40,538 nt of DNA from Saccharibacillus qingshengii (GCF_013185195.1 NZ_JAAZWC010000037.1:1-40538); one strand, 5' to 3'. Shown: positions 8,200 through 17,460, numbered from the stretch's first letter. Notes: a model not told the origin generated them from the sequence alone. Made by a program: numbers and translations.

Positions 8200-9219
8200 T
8201 CAGAACCGGTACAAGCAGGCGCCCATCACGTAGCCGAGTCCGACCGAGCAGATCACGAGCTTGTCGCCCGGCTTGATCCGTCCGGCTTGCAGCGCTTCGT
8301 TCAGAGCGAAGATCGGGCCGGTCACGCCGGTATAGCCGTATTTGTCGCCGACGTAGATCTGCTTGCCAGCATCGACGCCGAGCAGGTCCAGCGTCTTGAG
8401 ATTCTCGGCGAGCGAGAGCTGGGAGAAGATGAAGTGATCGACGTCTCCCGGCGCAAGGCCGTGCTTGGCCAGCAGGCCGGTGATCAGCCCCTGCCATTTG
8501 GCGGAGAAGAAGCTGACATCCACTTCTTTGTGGTAGACTCTTTTTTCGGATTCGGGGATCGAAGCATCGAGCATGCGCGAATGGCCGACGTTTGGATACA
8601 GTGCCGTGTCCGTGATGATCGATTCCGTATAGAAGTCGGCGTCGACGAATCCAGTCTGCGCTTCGTCTTCTTCGCCGAGCTCCAGAATGATTGCGCCGCC
8701 GCCGTCCGCGAAGGCGGAGAACATGATCGGCTCCTTGTCGCTGGCCGCTTTGCTGACGGATACGCCGCCGGCGATCAGGGCGTACTTGATGCCTTTGGCT
8801 TTCATCATGATCGAGGCCTGGTCGAGCGCGGAGATGGCTCCGATGCAGTTGGCGTTCATGTCGTAGACGAGATGCGCGTTCGGCGTATTCAGCCGTTCAT
8901 GCAGCATGACCGCATTCGTCGGGTACGTATATTCGGGCGTGTCGGAGATGAACATGATCATCTGGATGTCCGACGGCTGCAGTCCCGAACGCTCAAGCGC
9001 CTGCTCGGCCGCGAATTGGGCCATCGTCAGCGAGTTTTCGTCGGGATTGTTGCGGCTGAGGTAACGCGTTTCTTTGCCCAGATGCTCAAGCAGGCGGGTG
9101 ATGTCGTTGTTGTCGCGTTCCATGAAGAAGTTAATGAAGTATTCGTTGTCGAACCGTTCCTGCGGGTGGTACATGCCCGTACTTCGAATCGTGACGGAAA
9201 GCTGAGGCGTTTGCAGCAT
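8200..9219 (-). CDS. 3-oxoacyl-ACP synthase III (FabH)-like protein with atypical active site, 339 aa
   Basis: The length and thiolase-fold pattern fit the FabH/KAS III family. The nucleophilic cysteine is present (MNANCIGAIS, Cys125) and the glycine-rich C-terminus is normal (VGLGYVMGACLYRF). The two other residues used for decarboxylative condensation are not conserved. The usual HQAN position reads FIFSQLS (Ser266), and the Asn of GNTS is Tyr296 in YGYTG. It may be an acyltransferase-like KAS III relative that does not decarboxylate malonyl-ACP, as in some natural-product enzymes, or it may use other residues. GGGAGA upstream supports the start, with slightly long spacing. It is a single gene on the minus strand. 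Confidence 0.85.
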   Translation of the reverse strand: MLQTPQLSVTIRSTGMYHPQERFDNEYFINFFMERDNNDITRLLEHLGKETRYLSRNNPDENSLTMAQFAAEQALERSGLQPSDIQMIMFISDTPEYTYPTNAVMLHERLNTPNAHLVYDMNANCIGAISALDQASIMMKAKGIKYALIAGGVSVSKAASDKEPIMFSAFADGGGAIILELGEEDEAQTGFVDADFYTESIITDTALYPNVGHSRMLDASIPESEKRVYHKEVDVSFFSAKWQGLITGLLAKHGLAPGDVDHFIFSQLSLAENLKTLDLLGVDAGKQIYVGDKYGYTGVTGPIFALNEALQAGRIKPGDKLVICSVGLGYVMGACLYRF

Positions 9220-9569
9220 CGTGTCATCTTCTCCCTTATGAATCTGTATATGGACCGAACGGTCAAAGGTCCGGCAATCTATTATCGGTTAAAAAAGAAT
9301 CAAAATGAAGGGAAACAGATAGACGGAAATGTGATTTCGGATCAGGGCGAAGTTCGGTTTCCCTTTAGTTTCCGTTCAGATTCTTTTTGGTCTTCTTTTG
9401 GTTTTCTTTTAATGAAGGCGGTTGCATCCGGTAAGAATTATCGTTAATATTTAATCGAATGATTAATAGGAAACGAACTTTCTTAGACGGTCCAAGGCGG
9501 CAGGGCGATCGACCTGCGCGGCGTCGGCCGATCGGCGGAACGTGTCGTCCTTTTGAGGAGGATGTATCG
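9220..9569. other. Intergenic region between divergent KAS III-like and aldo/keto reductase genes
   Basis: This region must hold both promoters. An AT-rich segment near 9435-9475 contains an imperfect palindrome (ATCGTTAA, TAT, TTAATCGA) that could be an operator. I see no convincing -35/-10 pair and no reading frame I would support. Confidence 0.3.
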
Positions 9570-10544
9570 ATGAAATACCGGAATCTGGGGCGTACCGGCC
9601 TCAAAGTGAGCGAGATCGGACTCGGCAGCTGGCTCACCTACGGCACGGCCGCCGAGCAGCAGGCGGCGGACGCGTGCATCGAAGCGGCGTTTGAACAGGG
9701 GATTAATTTCTTCGACACGGCCAATGCGTACAACCGCGGCGAAGGCGAGAAAGCGATCGGAGCCGCTCTGGGCAAATACGAACGTTCCCGCTATGTGCTC
9801 AGCACCAAAGTCTTTTTCCCGATGGGCGACGGGCCCAACGACCGCGGATTGTCCCGCAAACATATCATGGAGCAGTGCGAAGCCAGCTTGAAGCGGCTCG
9901 GCACGGATTATATCGATGTCTACTTCTGTCACCGTTACGATAGCGAGACGCCGGTCGACGAGACGCTGCGTGCGCTCGACGATCTGACGGCGCAGGGCAA
10001 GATCCTGTACGCCGGCGTCAGCGAATGGACCGCTGCGCAGATCACGGACGCGGCAGGCATCGCGGAGCGCCGGAACCTGCGGCCGCTGGCTTCGAACCAG
10101 CCGATCTACAACCTGTTCGAACGGTATATCGAAGACGAGGTGCTGCCGGTCTCGGCTGCCGCCGGCCTGGGCCAGGTCGTCTTCTCGCCGCTTGCGCAGG
10201 ACATCCTGACCGGCAAATACAAGCCGGGCCAGCAGCCGGCCGCCGGCACGCGCGGCGCGGACGATACGGTCAATCAGGTCATCGGCAGCTACCTGCGCGA
10301 CGATGTGCTGAACGTGACCCAGGAGCTGAACGTTCTGGCGGAGCAGCAGGGGATCAAGCTGTCGCAGCTGGCGCTGGCCTGGGTGCTGCGTCAGCCGGGC
10401 GTCAGCTCGGCGATCATCGGAGCGAGCCGCCCGGAGCAGGTGCGCGAGAATGCGGAAGCTTCCGGTATGGTGCTGAGCGAAGAGACCCTGACGCGAATCG
10501 AGCAGATCATGGAGCCGGTAAAAGACTTCGCGCCGGCACGCTGA
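9570..10544 (+). CDS. Aldo/keto reductase, 324 aa
   Basis: This is a predicted NAD(P)H-dependent carbonyl reductase of the group related to YghZ and the potassium-channel beta subunit. GAGGAGG precedes ATG 9570. The family tetrad is complete: Asp49 (FFDTANAY), Tyr54, Lys80 (STKVFF) and His121 (FCHRYD). The C-terminal cofactor segment is present (AIIGASRPEQVRENAEA). It is a full-length cytoplasmic enzyme with no operon partner; a terminator follows. The physiological substrate is not deducible. Confidence 0.93.
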   Translation: MKYRNLGRTGLKVSEIGLGSWLTYGTAAEQQAADACIEAAFEQGINFFDTANAYNRGEGEKAIGAALGKYERSRYVLSTKVFFPMGDGPNDRGLSRKHIMEQCEASLKRLGTDYIDVYFCHRYDSETPVDETLRALDDLTAQGKILYAGVSEWTAAQITDAAGIAERRNLRPLASNQPIYNLFERYIEDEVLPVSAAAGLGQVVFSPLAQDILTGKYKPGQQPAAGTRGADDTVNQVIGSYLRDDVLNVTQELNVLAEQQGIKLSQLALAWVLRQPGVSSAIIGASRPEQVRENAEASGMVLSEETLTRIEQIMEPVKDFAPAR

Positions 10545-10599
10545 TCCTGCCGCGAATCCGGCATACGAAGCGTCGTACACGGAATACGCAGTAATCGGT

Positions 10600-10639
10600 A
10601 AAGCCCGACCGCGGAGACGATTCCGCAGTCGGGCTTTGT
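10600..10639. terminator. Terminator after the aldo/keto reductase
   Basis: AAAGCCCGAC and GTCGGGCTTT form the outer stem and GCGG/CCGC an inner stem. It sits between converging genes and could serve both. Confidence 0.75.
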
Positions 10640-10696
10640 TGGTGTGCGTTCTGAGTGTAGGGCTTCGGCGCAGCTGCAGCTTGTGCGCGGCGCCGA

Positions 10697-11452
10697 TCAG
10701 CCGGGATTTCTGTCGGGGTACTGCCGTTCCTGCCGGCGTTTCTGAATCGCCGCCAGCAGTTTGCGGATCGCGCGTTCGGGACGAAGCCCGATCGGAAGAC
10801 GTCCCGCGCCGCCGCGGATCAGCTCGGAGAGGTCCGCACACAGCGCATCCAGTTCTTCGAGCGTGGCCCGCTGATCGCGGTCGGGAATAAAGCGCGCTTC
10901 GCTTCGGTCGGACCATCCGGGGAGCAGCCGGTTCAATGCCGCATCGCGCGCTTTGTCCGCAGCCGACTGGGGAACGGCCGTCCGCATCTGTTCGTGCGCG
11001 GCGATACCCTGGAGAAAAGGGAACTTTTCCGGAGCTAGCAGTCCGCTTTGCTCGGAGGCGCCGAGCATCCGGTACAAACTGCCGTATGCGCCGGCCAGCC
11101 GGTGCTGGGCCCGCTCCAACTCCAGCGGCAGCGTGGCGGGATAGCGCTCCCGGCTGCCGCTGCGGTCCACGGAGCTTGGTCCGCGGCGCAGCAGCGCGGC
11201 AATATGATCGGCGGCTTCCGCCAGTTCGGCGAGTTTGGCCGCGCACCGTTCCCGGCCTGCCATCCGTTCCTGACGGGATCTGCGCTGAATCAGCATCAGT
11301 ACGCTCGTCAGCAGAAAAGCGGCGGCTCCCGCAGCGATCGCTTCTTTGCGGTCGCTGCGCCGTTTCGCGGCCCATCCGGTCGGCTTGGGTCTATTTTCTT
11401 GGACAGGATGAACGTCGATCGGCTGAAGCCTTCCCGATTCCGGCAGATTCAT
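10697..11452 (-). CDS. Hypothetical single-pass membrane protein, 251 aa
   Basis: I do not recognise a family. AAAGGAGG lies about 12 bases before the ATG at 11452. A basic segment (AAKRRSDRK) precedes one hydrophobic helix at about residues 38-56 (EAIAAGAAAFLLTSVLMLI). The remainder is a long, charged, mostly helical domain rich in Arg, Ala, Glu and Leu. It is probably anchored in the membrane with the helical part outside or inside; topology is not certain. Confidence 0.6.
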   Translation of the reverse strand: MNLPESGRLQPIDVHPVQENRPKPTGWAAKRRSDRKEAIAAGAAAFLLTSVLMLIQRRSRQERMAGRERCAAKLAELAEAADHIAALLRRGPSSVDRSGSRERYPATLPLELERAQHRLAGAYGSLYRMLGASEQSGLLAPEKFPFLQGIAAHEQMRTAVPQSAADKARDAALNRLLPGWSDRSEARFIPDRDQRATLEELDALCADLSELIRGGAGRLPIGLRPERAIRKLLAAIQKRRQERQYPDRNPG

Positions 11453-11592
11453 CGGATGTATGCCTCCTTTGCCCTTACGGGTTCACAATCTTCGCCCGCA
11501 GGCGAATATCGGGGTCCGTTAGACGGCTGCGGACACCCTTACTTTCATTTCACCCGGAATAGAGGGAAACAATCTTTCGCGGGGGGTTTATT

Positions 11593-11621
11593 TTGACAAG
11601 CCAAATGCAGATATATAACAA
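11593..11621 (+). promoter_or_regulatory. Sigma-A type promoter of the NAGPA-domain gene
   Basis: A perfect TTGACA at 11593-11598 is followed by TATAAC at 11614 (15-base spacing) or TAACAA at 11616 (17-base spacing). It lies 40-65 bases upstream of the chosen start codon, which argues against a TTG start at 11593. Confidence 0.55.
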
Positions 11622-11658
11622 AGACGCATTCAATCGGATCAAAGGAGATACGCACATC

Positions 11659-12825
11659 ATGGGAAAAGGGTTAAAAATGCTGTTGGCTGCGGCGCTGACG
11701 GCAGGCATATTCACTACGGGTGCACTGCCCGGAGCGGCGGTACAGACGGCTTCCGCTGCGGCTTCGGCCAAAACGTTCGGCTATTCCGACCCGGCAGCGG
11801 GACGGATCTACGTCCCGATCCGGGTGCTGAGCGATTTTGCGGGAGCGAAGATCAACGGGACTTCGGCAGGCAAACTTCAACTGATCAAAGGCAAACAGCG
11901 GATTCTGCTTCAGACCGGACGCAAAAAAGCGGAGATCAACGGCAAAAAAGTAAAACTCGACGCGGCGCCTTTTGCTTATGGAGGCGTGACGTATGTACCG
12001 CTTGGCCTCGCGGCCTCCCACCTGGGTCTGAATGTAAAATGGGACGAGTCGACGTCTTCGATGCGGATGACAAACGGCGAAGATGCCATGGATCTGCCCG
12101 TGATCGAACGCGGTTCGCTGACGGATCGTCCGGTCACTTACCGGCAGCAGGTGTTCTACGTCGGCGCTTCCGCGTTCCGCGCCCATATCGTCACCGTGCA
12201 GCTGATGCATCCCCGGGTCTCGCTGGACGCCGCTTTTGCCCATCACCGGGCGGGTACCGTGCAGAATCTGAAATCGATCGCCGCACAGAACGGCGCTTAC
12301 GCCGCCATTAACGCCACCTATTTCGACGCTTACAGTTCGGCTGTCTACCGGGCGCCGTACGGCTATCTGGTCAGTAAAGGCGACGTCAAATTCGTCAACG
12401 GCGGCACCGATCTCACCGTATTCGCCTACGACCGGAACCAGCTGGCCCGCCTTATTCCCGGACTGCAGTTCGGCAAAGCCTTCGAAGCGGGGCAGGTCGA
12501 AGGCGCCGTGCAGGCCGGACCGCTGCTGGTCAAGAACGGACGCGTAGCGGTCAATGCGGTCAAGGAAGGCTTCCGCGATCCCGCCATCCTGCGCGGCCGC
12601 GCGGCGCGCAGCGCAATCGGCATTACCCGGAACCACAAGCTGATCATGGTCACCCTGCCGAGCGCTTCGATGCCCCAGCTGGCGCGAATCATGAAGCAGG
12701 CCGGCGCTTACCAGGCCATGAATCTGGACGGCGGCGCTTCAAGCGGGCTGTACCTGAACGGCAAATACGTGACCAAGCCGGGCCGCAAAGTCAGCAACGC
12801 CCTGCTGGTCAAGGTCAAGAAATAA
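11659..12825 (+). CDS. Exported phosphodiester glycosidase (NAGPA) domain protein with copper-amine-oxidase-like N-terminal domain, 388 aa
   Basis: AAAGGAG lies before ATG 11659. A signal peptide is clear (MGKGLKMLLAAALTAGIF, cleavage probably after ASA near residue 35). Residues about 40-125 form the copper-amine-oxidase N-terminal-like (stalk) domain common in Paenibacillus surface proteins (GRIYVPIRVLSDFAG and later VTYVPLGLAA). Residues about 150-388 are the NAGPA domain, ending with the signature MNLDGGASSGLYLNGKYV. Family knowledge suggests hydrolysis of phosphodiester-linked sugars in the cell wall or exopolysaccharide. The substrate is inferred only. Confidence 0.88.
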   Translation: MGKGLKMLLAAALTAGIFTTGALPGAAVQTASAAASAKTFGYSDPAAGRIYVPIRVLSDFAGAKINGTSAGKLQLIKGKQRILLQTGRKKAEINGKKVKLDAAPFAYGGVTYVPLGLAASHLGLNVKWDESTSSMRMTNGEDAMDLPVIERGSLTDRPVTYRQQVFYVGASAFRAHIVTVQLMHPRVSLDAAFAHHRAGTVQNLKSIAAQNGAYAAINATYFDAYSSAVYRAPYGYLVSKGDVKFVNGGTDLTVFAYDRNQLARLIPGLQFGKAFEAGQVEGAVQAGPLLVKNGRVAVNAVKEGFRDPAILRGRAARSAIGITRNHKLIMVTLPSASMPQLARIMKQAGAYQAMNLDGGASSGLYLNGKYVTKPGRKVSNALLVKVKK

Positions 12826-13017
12826 AGCCCGCGGCCGGAACGGATTTCTCCCGCAGCCGGCAAGCTTCTGTAACGAAGAGGAATTTCCCGGCAGCCTGAC
12901 AACGAGCTCCAAAGCATTCTTTTCTTCATCCACTGGGAGCTTTGACAAGGTTAAACGTTTCGCTCCGTACAGAAATTTTTGGCAAGCAAACTTCCGGACT
13001 CACTCAGCCTTTTAACC

Positions 13018-13045
13018 TAATATTACTGGGACTTTTTGCCGATAA
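13018..13045 (+). promoter_or_regulatory. Sigma-D (flagellar) type promoter of the second chemoreceptor
   Basis: TAAT, 16 bases, then GCCGATAA, about 33 bases upstream of the start. It is identical in both boxes and spacing to the promoter at 230-257. Confidence 0.7.
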
Positions 13046-13077
13046 AAATCGGGTAATCCAGAAAATTCTGCGGGGAT

Positions 13078-14598
13078 GTGAACGTAGTGAAAGATTCGAA
13101 ACAAATGCGTGAAGAAGATCTGCGGCTCAAAAACAGACTGGTGTTCTACTCGTTGGCCATTACGGTACTGCTGGCTCTTGTGATGTACATCTCGGTCGAC
13201 ATGGACACCACTTCCCGGTATCTGCTGATCGCCGGGGATCTGTTTACCCTAGGCACGGTCGGATTCCTGTACTTTGCACGCAAAAAAGAACGGGCAATCG
13301 GTTATGTGGCGCTGGCCATGCTGGCCCTCTCCCACACGGCCGCCAACATCATTGTGCCGAGCGTGGTGAACATCGTGCCGGTCTATCTGCTGCTCGTCTT
13401 GTCGCTCGTCTATATGCAGCGCGCTCCGCTCTACACGGGATTTGCAGGCTCCGTCCTGCTGCTGGCCGCTTACTTCTACAGAGGCGACGCTTACGGCATG
13501 GAGCGGGACCATATGGTCGCGCACCTGATCTTCTTTGTGATTATCAGTGTGATTCTGTTCAATTTCCAGCGCATCGCCGACCGCATGTTCCAGCAGTTGG
13601 CCGAGACGCAGCAGCGTACGCAGGAAGTGCTGGAACGGACCGAACGCCAGAGCGTTTCGCTGCGCGAAAACGTCCGCGTCGTGTCCGACAATATGGAAGT
13701 CGTCTCGTCGGGCAGCGAGGAAAATGCCGTCTCGTTCGACGAAATGCATATTGCCGTTCAGGAAGTGGCGCAGGGGGCCGTCTCGCAGAATGAATTGCTG
13801 GCCGGGATGACCGAGTCGATCCGCATCAGCGGCGAACAGCTCGGCGGTATGCTGGCTTCGCTTGGACAGCTGCGCGAGAAGAGCGAAACGGCGGCGGATT
13901 CGTCCCATCGCGGCGACGAGATCGTCGGCGGTCTCTACCGCCTGATCGGCGAGTTCGAAGCCCAGGTACGCACCGCTGCCGAAGAAGTAAACGGACTGGC
14001 CGAGCAGGTCTCGTCGTCCTCGCAGCTGATCGGCACGATTCAGGAAATCTCGTCGCAGACCAATCTGCTGTCGCTGAACGCCAGTATCGAAGCGGCGCGT
14101 GCCGGCGAATCCGGCCGGGGCTTCGCCGTTGTCGCCGACGAGATCCGCAAGCTTGCCGATCTGTCCGCCAAGGCGGCGGAGCAGATCTCGGGCAATCTGA
14201 CGCTGGTCGGCGGCCACTCCAATACGACGCAGCGCAGTATGCAGACCATCGCGGTCCGGATGCAGGAATGTATGGGCATGGTGGAGGAGACGCGCGACGT
14301 GTTCACCTCGATCAGCTCGTCCGTCGAAGAAGTGAGCGAGTCCGTGAACCGCTACGACGGCATGATCGGCACGGTCCGCGTCTCGTCGGAAGAGATCGAA
14401 CGTTCGTCGGAGAGTCTGGCCGCGATCAGCGAACAGTCCACCGCCGCCATGCAGGAAGTCTCCGCTTCATTGACCGAACTGGTCCGCAAGAACTCCGATA
14501 TTCTGGACCGTATCCGCCACAACGAGACGGCGCTGCGCAGTATGGCGGCCGAAGCGTTGGAAGACGAATCGGACAACCCGCAGGCTCTGTTGGGTTGA
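13078..14598 (+). CDS. Methyl-accepting chemotaxis protein with multi-pass N-terminal membrane domain, 506 aa
   Basis: About six hydrophobic segments lie in residues 20-170 (for example [19 protein letters not shown] and [16 protein letters not shown]), with no room for a large extracellular sensor and no clear HAMP. The signalling domain follows, with the hairpin tip starting near residue 327 ([18 protein letters not shown]). This layout suggests sensing within or at the membrane. The start is uncertain: GTG 13078, GTG 13087 and ATG 13105 are in frame, and the only ribosome-site-like sequence is a weak GGGGATG. Transcription from the sigma-D-like promoter just upstream is likely. It is a stand-alone gene. 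Confidence 0.88.
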   Translation: MNVVKDSKQMREEDLRLKNRLVFYSLAITVLLALVMYISVDMDTTSRYLLIAGDLFTLGTVGFLYFARKKERAIGYVALAMLALSHTAANIIVPSVVNIVPVYLLLVLSLVYMQRAPLYTGFAGSVLLLAAYFYRGDAYGMERDHMVAHLIFFVIISVILFNFQRIADRMFQQLAETQQRTQEVLERTERQSVSLRENVRVVSDNMEVVSSGSEENAVSFDEMHIAVQEVAQGAVSQNELLAGMTESIRISGEQLGGMLASLGQLREKSETAADSSHRGDEIVGGLYRLIGEFEAQVRTAAEEVNGLAEQVSSSSQLIGTIQEISSQTNLLSLNASIEAARAGESGRGFAVVADEIRKLADLSAKAAEQISGNLTLVGGHSNTTQRSMQTIAVRMQECMGMVEETRDVFTSISSSVEEVSESVNRYDGMIGTVRVSSEEIERSSESLAAISEQSTAAMQEVSASLTELVRKNSDILDRIRHNETALRSMAAEALEDESDNPQALLG

Positions 14599-14622
14599 AC
14601 GTTCTCCTAAGCTCCTCCGGAT

Positions 14623-14672
14623 AAAAAAAACCAAAAGCCCGCTGCCGATTCCTCGGTTGGCGGGCTTTTGGG
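14623..14672. terminator. Bidirectional terminator
   Basis: CCAAAAGCCCGC pairs perfectly with GCGGGCTTTTGG. On the minus strand the stem is followed by eight Ts. It separates the converging second chemoreceptor and the small membrane protein gene. Confidence 0.85.
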
Positions 14673-14729
14673 TAGGAAGAGGGAAGAGCTCAGCGCTTGG
14701 TGTATCCGGCTTGACGGCAGCGGCGGGAT

Positions 14730-15161
14730 TCAGCGGCATTCGCCCTGCACCGTCATCCGGCCGTCTGCTCCGAGCACAGCCGTCAATTCGCCGCTGAGAC
14801 TCTCCGTGTAGCCGCAGATCGTGTCCCGGTACGTTCGGCCTTCGCTGTCGACGGCTTCAAGCACCAGAGCGCCGGCGCCCTGCACCTCAAGCTCCGGGCG
14901 GATACTGCGGCTCTCGCCGCTTGGAATCTTCCGCTCGTAGGCATATCTCGATTCCTGACCGTCCAGGAAAAGGTCAACCGACAGGAGCTGCGCGCCGGAG
15001 CGGTTATCGAGCGTGACGACAAGCGGACGCATATCCCGAAGCAGCGGGAACAGGATGAAAATAACGAAGATTGCCGCAGCGACTCCGAATGCCGCAAGCA
15101 GCAGCAGAAGAATCCGTTTGGGGCGGCGGGCCGGATTTGGGTTGGGATGTGCGGATGTCAT
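14730..15161 (-). CDS. Hypothetical membrane-anchored protein, 143 aa
   Basis: GGAGGG lies upstream of the ATG at 15161. A basic N-terminus is followed by one strong hydrophobic helix at residues 17-40 (ILLLLLAAFGVAAAIFVIF). The rest is a small beta-rich domain, probably on the outer face, with two cysteines (ICGYT and the C-terminal GECR). I do not recognise the family. Confidence 0.65.
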   Translation of the reverse strand: MTSAHPNPNPARRPKRILLLLLAAFGVAAAIFVIFILFPLLRDMRPLVVTLDNRSGAQLLSVDLFLDGQESRYAYERKIPSGESRSIRPELEVQGAGALVLEAVDSEGRTYRDTICGYTESLSGELTAVLGADGRMTVQGECR

Positions 15162-15261
15162 GGCGGTTTCCCTCCGTAATCGTAATGAGGCGGTCTGCCC
15201 CTAAGAGGAAGACGGAGGATCGGCCGGAATTGTAGCACCGATTCGATCCGTTATACCGAAG

Positions 15262-15633
15262 TTATAAATACGTCACCCCGCCGTAAATGGCAAACAGCAC
15301 ACAGATACCGCCGATCCAGCAGAGCGTGACCAAGTGGCGGCGGGTGTCCGGCAGCAGCTTTTTCTCCAGCAGCATAAGCGCCGTACCCAACACCAGCAGA
15401 AGAGCGAACGCGATCAGGTCAAGCTGATAAGAGGGAAGCCGGAGCACCACCATCCCGATCAGCAGCGCCGACGCAAGGATCGCCAGACTGTACGTATACA
15501 CCTTGCCGCGCGGCAGATCAACAAGTTTGCGCTGATCCGGTCCTGTTACGATAAACACGGGAAGCACGAAATTGACCAGCAGAACAAGAAGGGCATTGCC
15601 CAACAGAATAATAGGGAAGGTAGACGGATTCAT
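15262..15633 (-). CDS. Small four-helix membrane protein, DUF4181-like, 123 aa
   Basis: AAAGGAGG precedes the ATG at 15633. Four hydrophobic helices are separated by short loops. Before the last helix lies the motif LLEKKLLPDTRRHLVTL. It closely resembles the genes at 15948-16316 and 21833-22189, so this is a paralogous set. The DUF4181 assignment is from layout and motif only, and the function is unknown. It is last in a minus-strand operon of three. Confidence 0.65.
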   Translation of the reverse strand: MNPSTFPIILLGNALLVLLVNFVLPVFIVTGPDQRKLVDLPRGKVYTYSLAILASALLIGMVVLRLPSYQLDLIAFALLLVLGTALMLLEKKLLPDTRRHLVTLCWIGGICVLFAIYGGVTYL

Positions 15634-15651
15634 CGAACGTTCCTCCTTTCT

Positions 15652-15890
15652 TCAGCCGAGCAGATCCCCGATATAAAAGAACGCCGCCAGACCCACCATC
15701 AGCACGGCCATGATCCCCGACTGCCAATGTTCTCTCGTTTCCCGGGCAGAAAAGCGGCAGCCGTCAGTCCATAATAAGTCCGTTTGGTCCGGGCATCTTC
15801 AAACGTCGGTTTCCCCCGCACGATCAGCAGCTGCAGCAGCATGGCGACAACAGCCAGCAGGCTGAGAATAAGAATAAAAGGTTCCTGCAT
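15652..15890 (-). pseudogene. Decayed DUF4181-like membrane protein gene (internal deletion)
   Basis: A good ribosome site (AGGGAGG) and ATG 15890 start an N-terminal part like that of the paralog at 22189 (LLIVRGKPTFEDARTKRTYY against FIVNGRAVFNDKKLKRRYH). After GLTAAAF the frame is lost. In another frame the family's C-terminus appears (TREHWQSGIMAVLMVGLAAF) and stops at 15652. About 45 codons of the middle are missing compared with the paralog, and the join is out of frame. Confidence 0.7.
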
Positions 15891-15947
15891 CTGGTTCGAC
15901 CTCCCTGTACGGCAGAAATAGATGAATCAGTCAAGCTGCGGAGGCGT

Positions 15948-16316
15948 TCACACCTGCGGGACGAGCAGCATATAAGCGGCAATTGCGACAATCATAACGC
16001 CAAAAGACAAAAGTGTCGCCAGATGTCTTCGCGTAGCCGGCAGATATTTCTTCTCCAGGAGCGCCTGCGATAATCCGAACAAAGCCACAATACCAAGCGC
16101 CGCGGCCAGGAAGAACGGTTGACTGGCGCCATAAATAATTAAGACAGTCAGTGCGGCGGCCAAGATCAGATTGATCCCGAACATAAACAGCTTCGGAGTG
16201 ATCCGATCCAGATCCATCAGCGTCCGCCGATCTTCCCCGCGAACGATCCGCCAGTTGAAAAAGATCCGCGCCGCGAAGATCACGACCAGGATAATCAAGT
16301 TGGAATAGTTGGACAT
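15948..16316 (-). CDS. Small four-helix membrane protein, DUF4181-like, 122 aa
   Basis: AGAGGTG precedes the ATG at 16316. It has the same layout as its paralogs: a first helix, a polar loop (RIVRGEDRRTLMDLD), two helices, then ALLEKKYLPATRRHLATL and a last helix. It is the first gene of the minus-strand cluster and is divergent from the WYL regulator, which may control it. Confidence 0.65.
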   Translation of the reverse strand: MSNYSNLIILVVIFAARIFFNWRIVRGEDRRTLMDLDRITPKLFMFGINLILAAALTVLIIYGASQPFFLAAALGIVALFGLSQALLEKKYLPATRRHLATLLSFGVMIVAIAAYMLLVPQV

Positions 16317-16458
16317 ACAATCACCTCTATCTTATAAACGGTGGAACAAGGGGATGGGTTACAAAAAATAAAGGCTCATATACATAGTTCCCACATATTA
16401 GCTAATCAAGTTACAATCAGATACAGATGGAAGACAGCTTTTGGCAAAGGAGTTCTTT

Positions 16459-17427
16459 ATGGCAGACAAAGTTATGGGCACAGACAAAATCATTCGTATC
16501 TTCAACATGATCAACGCGATTCAAGCCAATCCCGGCATCTCGGCCGCTGATTTGGCTCTGAAATGCGACGTCAATATCCGCACGATCTACCGTGACCTGG
16601 ATCTGCTGAGCATGATCGCCCCGATCACCAACGAGGGAAGAGGAACAGGTTACCGGTTTATGGGCAAGTTTTTTTTGTATCCTCTGAATTTTACGGAGCA
16701 GGAAGCGCTGGCCTTCTCGCTGCTGCCTTCCATGGTTGATCCGGACAAGCTTCCGCCAGGGTTTGAGACTGCTTATGACAAAGTCATGGGTACGCATCGC
16801 AAAGAAAAATCGCAGCAGAACCGTATGCTTGAGGACATCGCGGATATTATTCAGATGGGCACACCGGCTTACCGAAAAGAAAGTCCGAGTTTTGTACAGC
16901 CCATTATTCAGGCCATCTTGGAAAGTCGGACGATCGATACGGTCTACCATACGCAGTACCGGGACGAGACGACGGAGCGATCGGTCGATCCGTACTATCT
17001 GATCCCGCGGGAACAGCGCTTTTACCTGATTGGCTACTGTCATCTCAAGCAGGCAATCCGCACGTTCCGGATCAGCCGCTTTCAAAAGGTAGAAGTTACG
17101 GAACGTTCCTTCGATAAAAAAGGATTCAACGTCCGGCAGTATTTGAAAAATACGTGGTCTATCGATCGGGGGGACAAAAACATTCGGTTCAAAGTCCGCT
17201 TCTCTTCAAATGTAGCCCGGTATATCAAGGAGGAAGAGCTGTTTGTCCATCCCTGGATGAAAGACCTGCCGGACGGGGGCCTGCTGTTCGAAGTGACGGT
17301 CAACAACGAAAAGGAATTTGTCGAATGGATTCGGAGATACGGACCGGATGCGGAAATTCTGGAACCCGCCTCTGTGCGGGAAAAGATGAAGCTTCAGCTG
17401 GCGGAATGGATGGAACTGTACAAATAG
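16459..17427 (+). CDS. WYL-domain transcriptional regulator (YafY-like), 322 aa
   Basis: AAAGGAG lies before ATG 16459. Residues about 8-60 are an HTH_11-type winged helix (ISAADLALKCDVNIRTIYRDLDLL). From about residue 130 follow the WYL domain (SVDPYYLIPREQRFYLIGYC, a variant of the core motif) and a C-terminal WCX-like segment. WYL regulators bind nucleic-acid or nucleotide ligands and often control defence or DNA-damage genes. Here the direct neighbours are the divergent membrane-protein cluster and a converging exonuclease. Confidence 0.88.
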   Translation: MADKVMGTDKIIRIFNMINAIQANPGISAADLALKCDVNIRTIYRDLDLLSMIAPITNEGRGTGYRFMGKFFLYPLNFTEQEALAFSLLPSMVDPDKLPPGFETAYDKVMGTHRKEKSQQNRMLEDIADIIQMGTPAYRKESPSFVQPIIQAILESRTIDTVYHTQYRDETTERSVDPYYLIPREQRFYLIGYCHLKQAIRTFRISRFQKVEVTERSFDKKGFNVRQYLKNTWSIDRGDKNIRFKVRFSSNVARYIKEEELFVHPWMKDLPDGGLLFEVTVNNEKEFVEWIRRYGPDAEILEPASVREKMKLQLAEWMELYK

Positions 17428-17460
17428 CACGGCAGGGTTTATTTACGTGAAACATCGTCG

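Noticed and set aside
9483-11375. Open frame of 630 codons on the minus strand
   Set aside because: It runs antisense through the aldo/keto reductase and across a terminator, with no family motifs.
11593-11658. TTG start that would add 22 residues to the NAGPA-domain protein
   Set aside because: The TTG is the first half of a consensus TTGACA -35 box, and the signal peptide starts at 11659 behind a good ribosome site.
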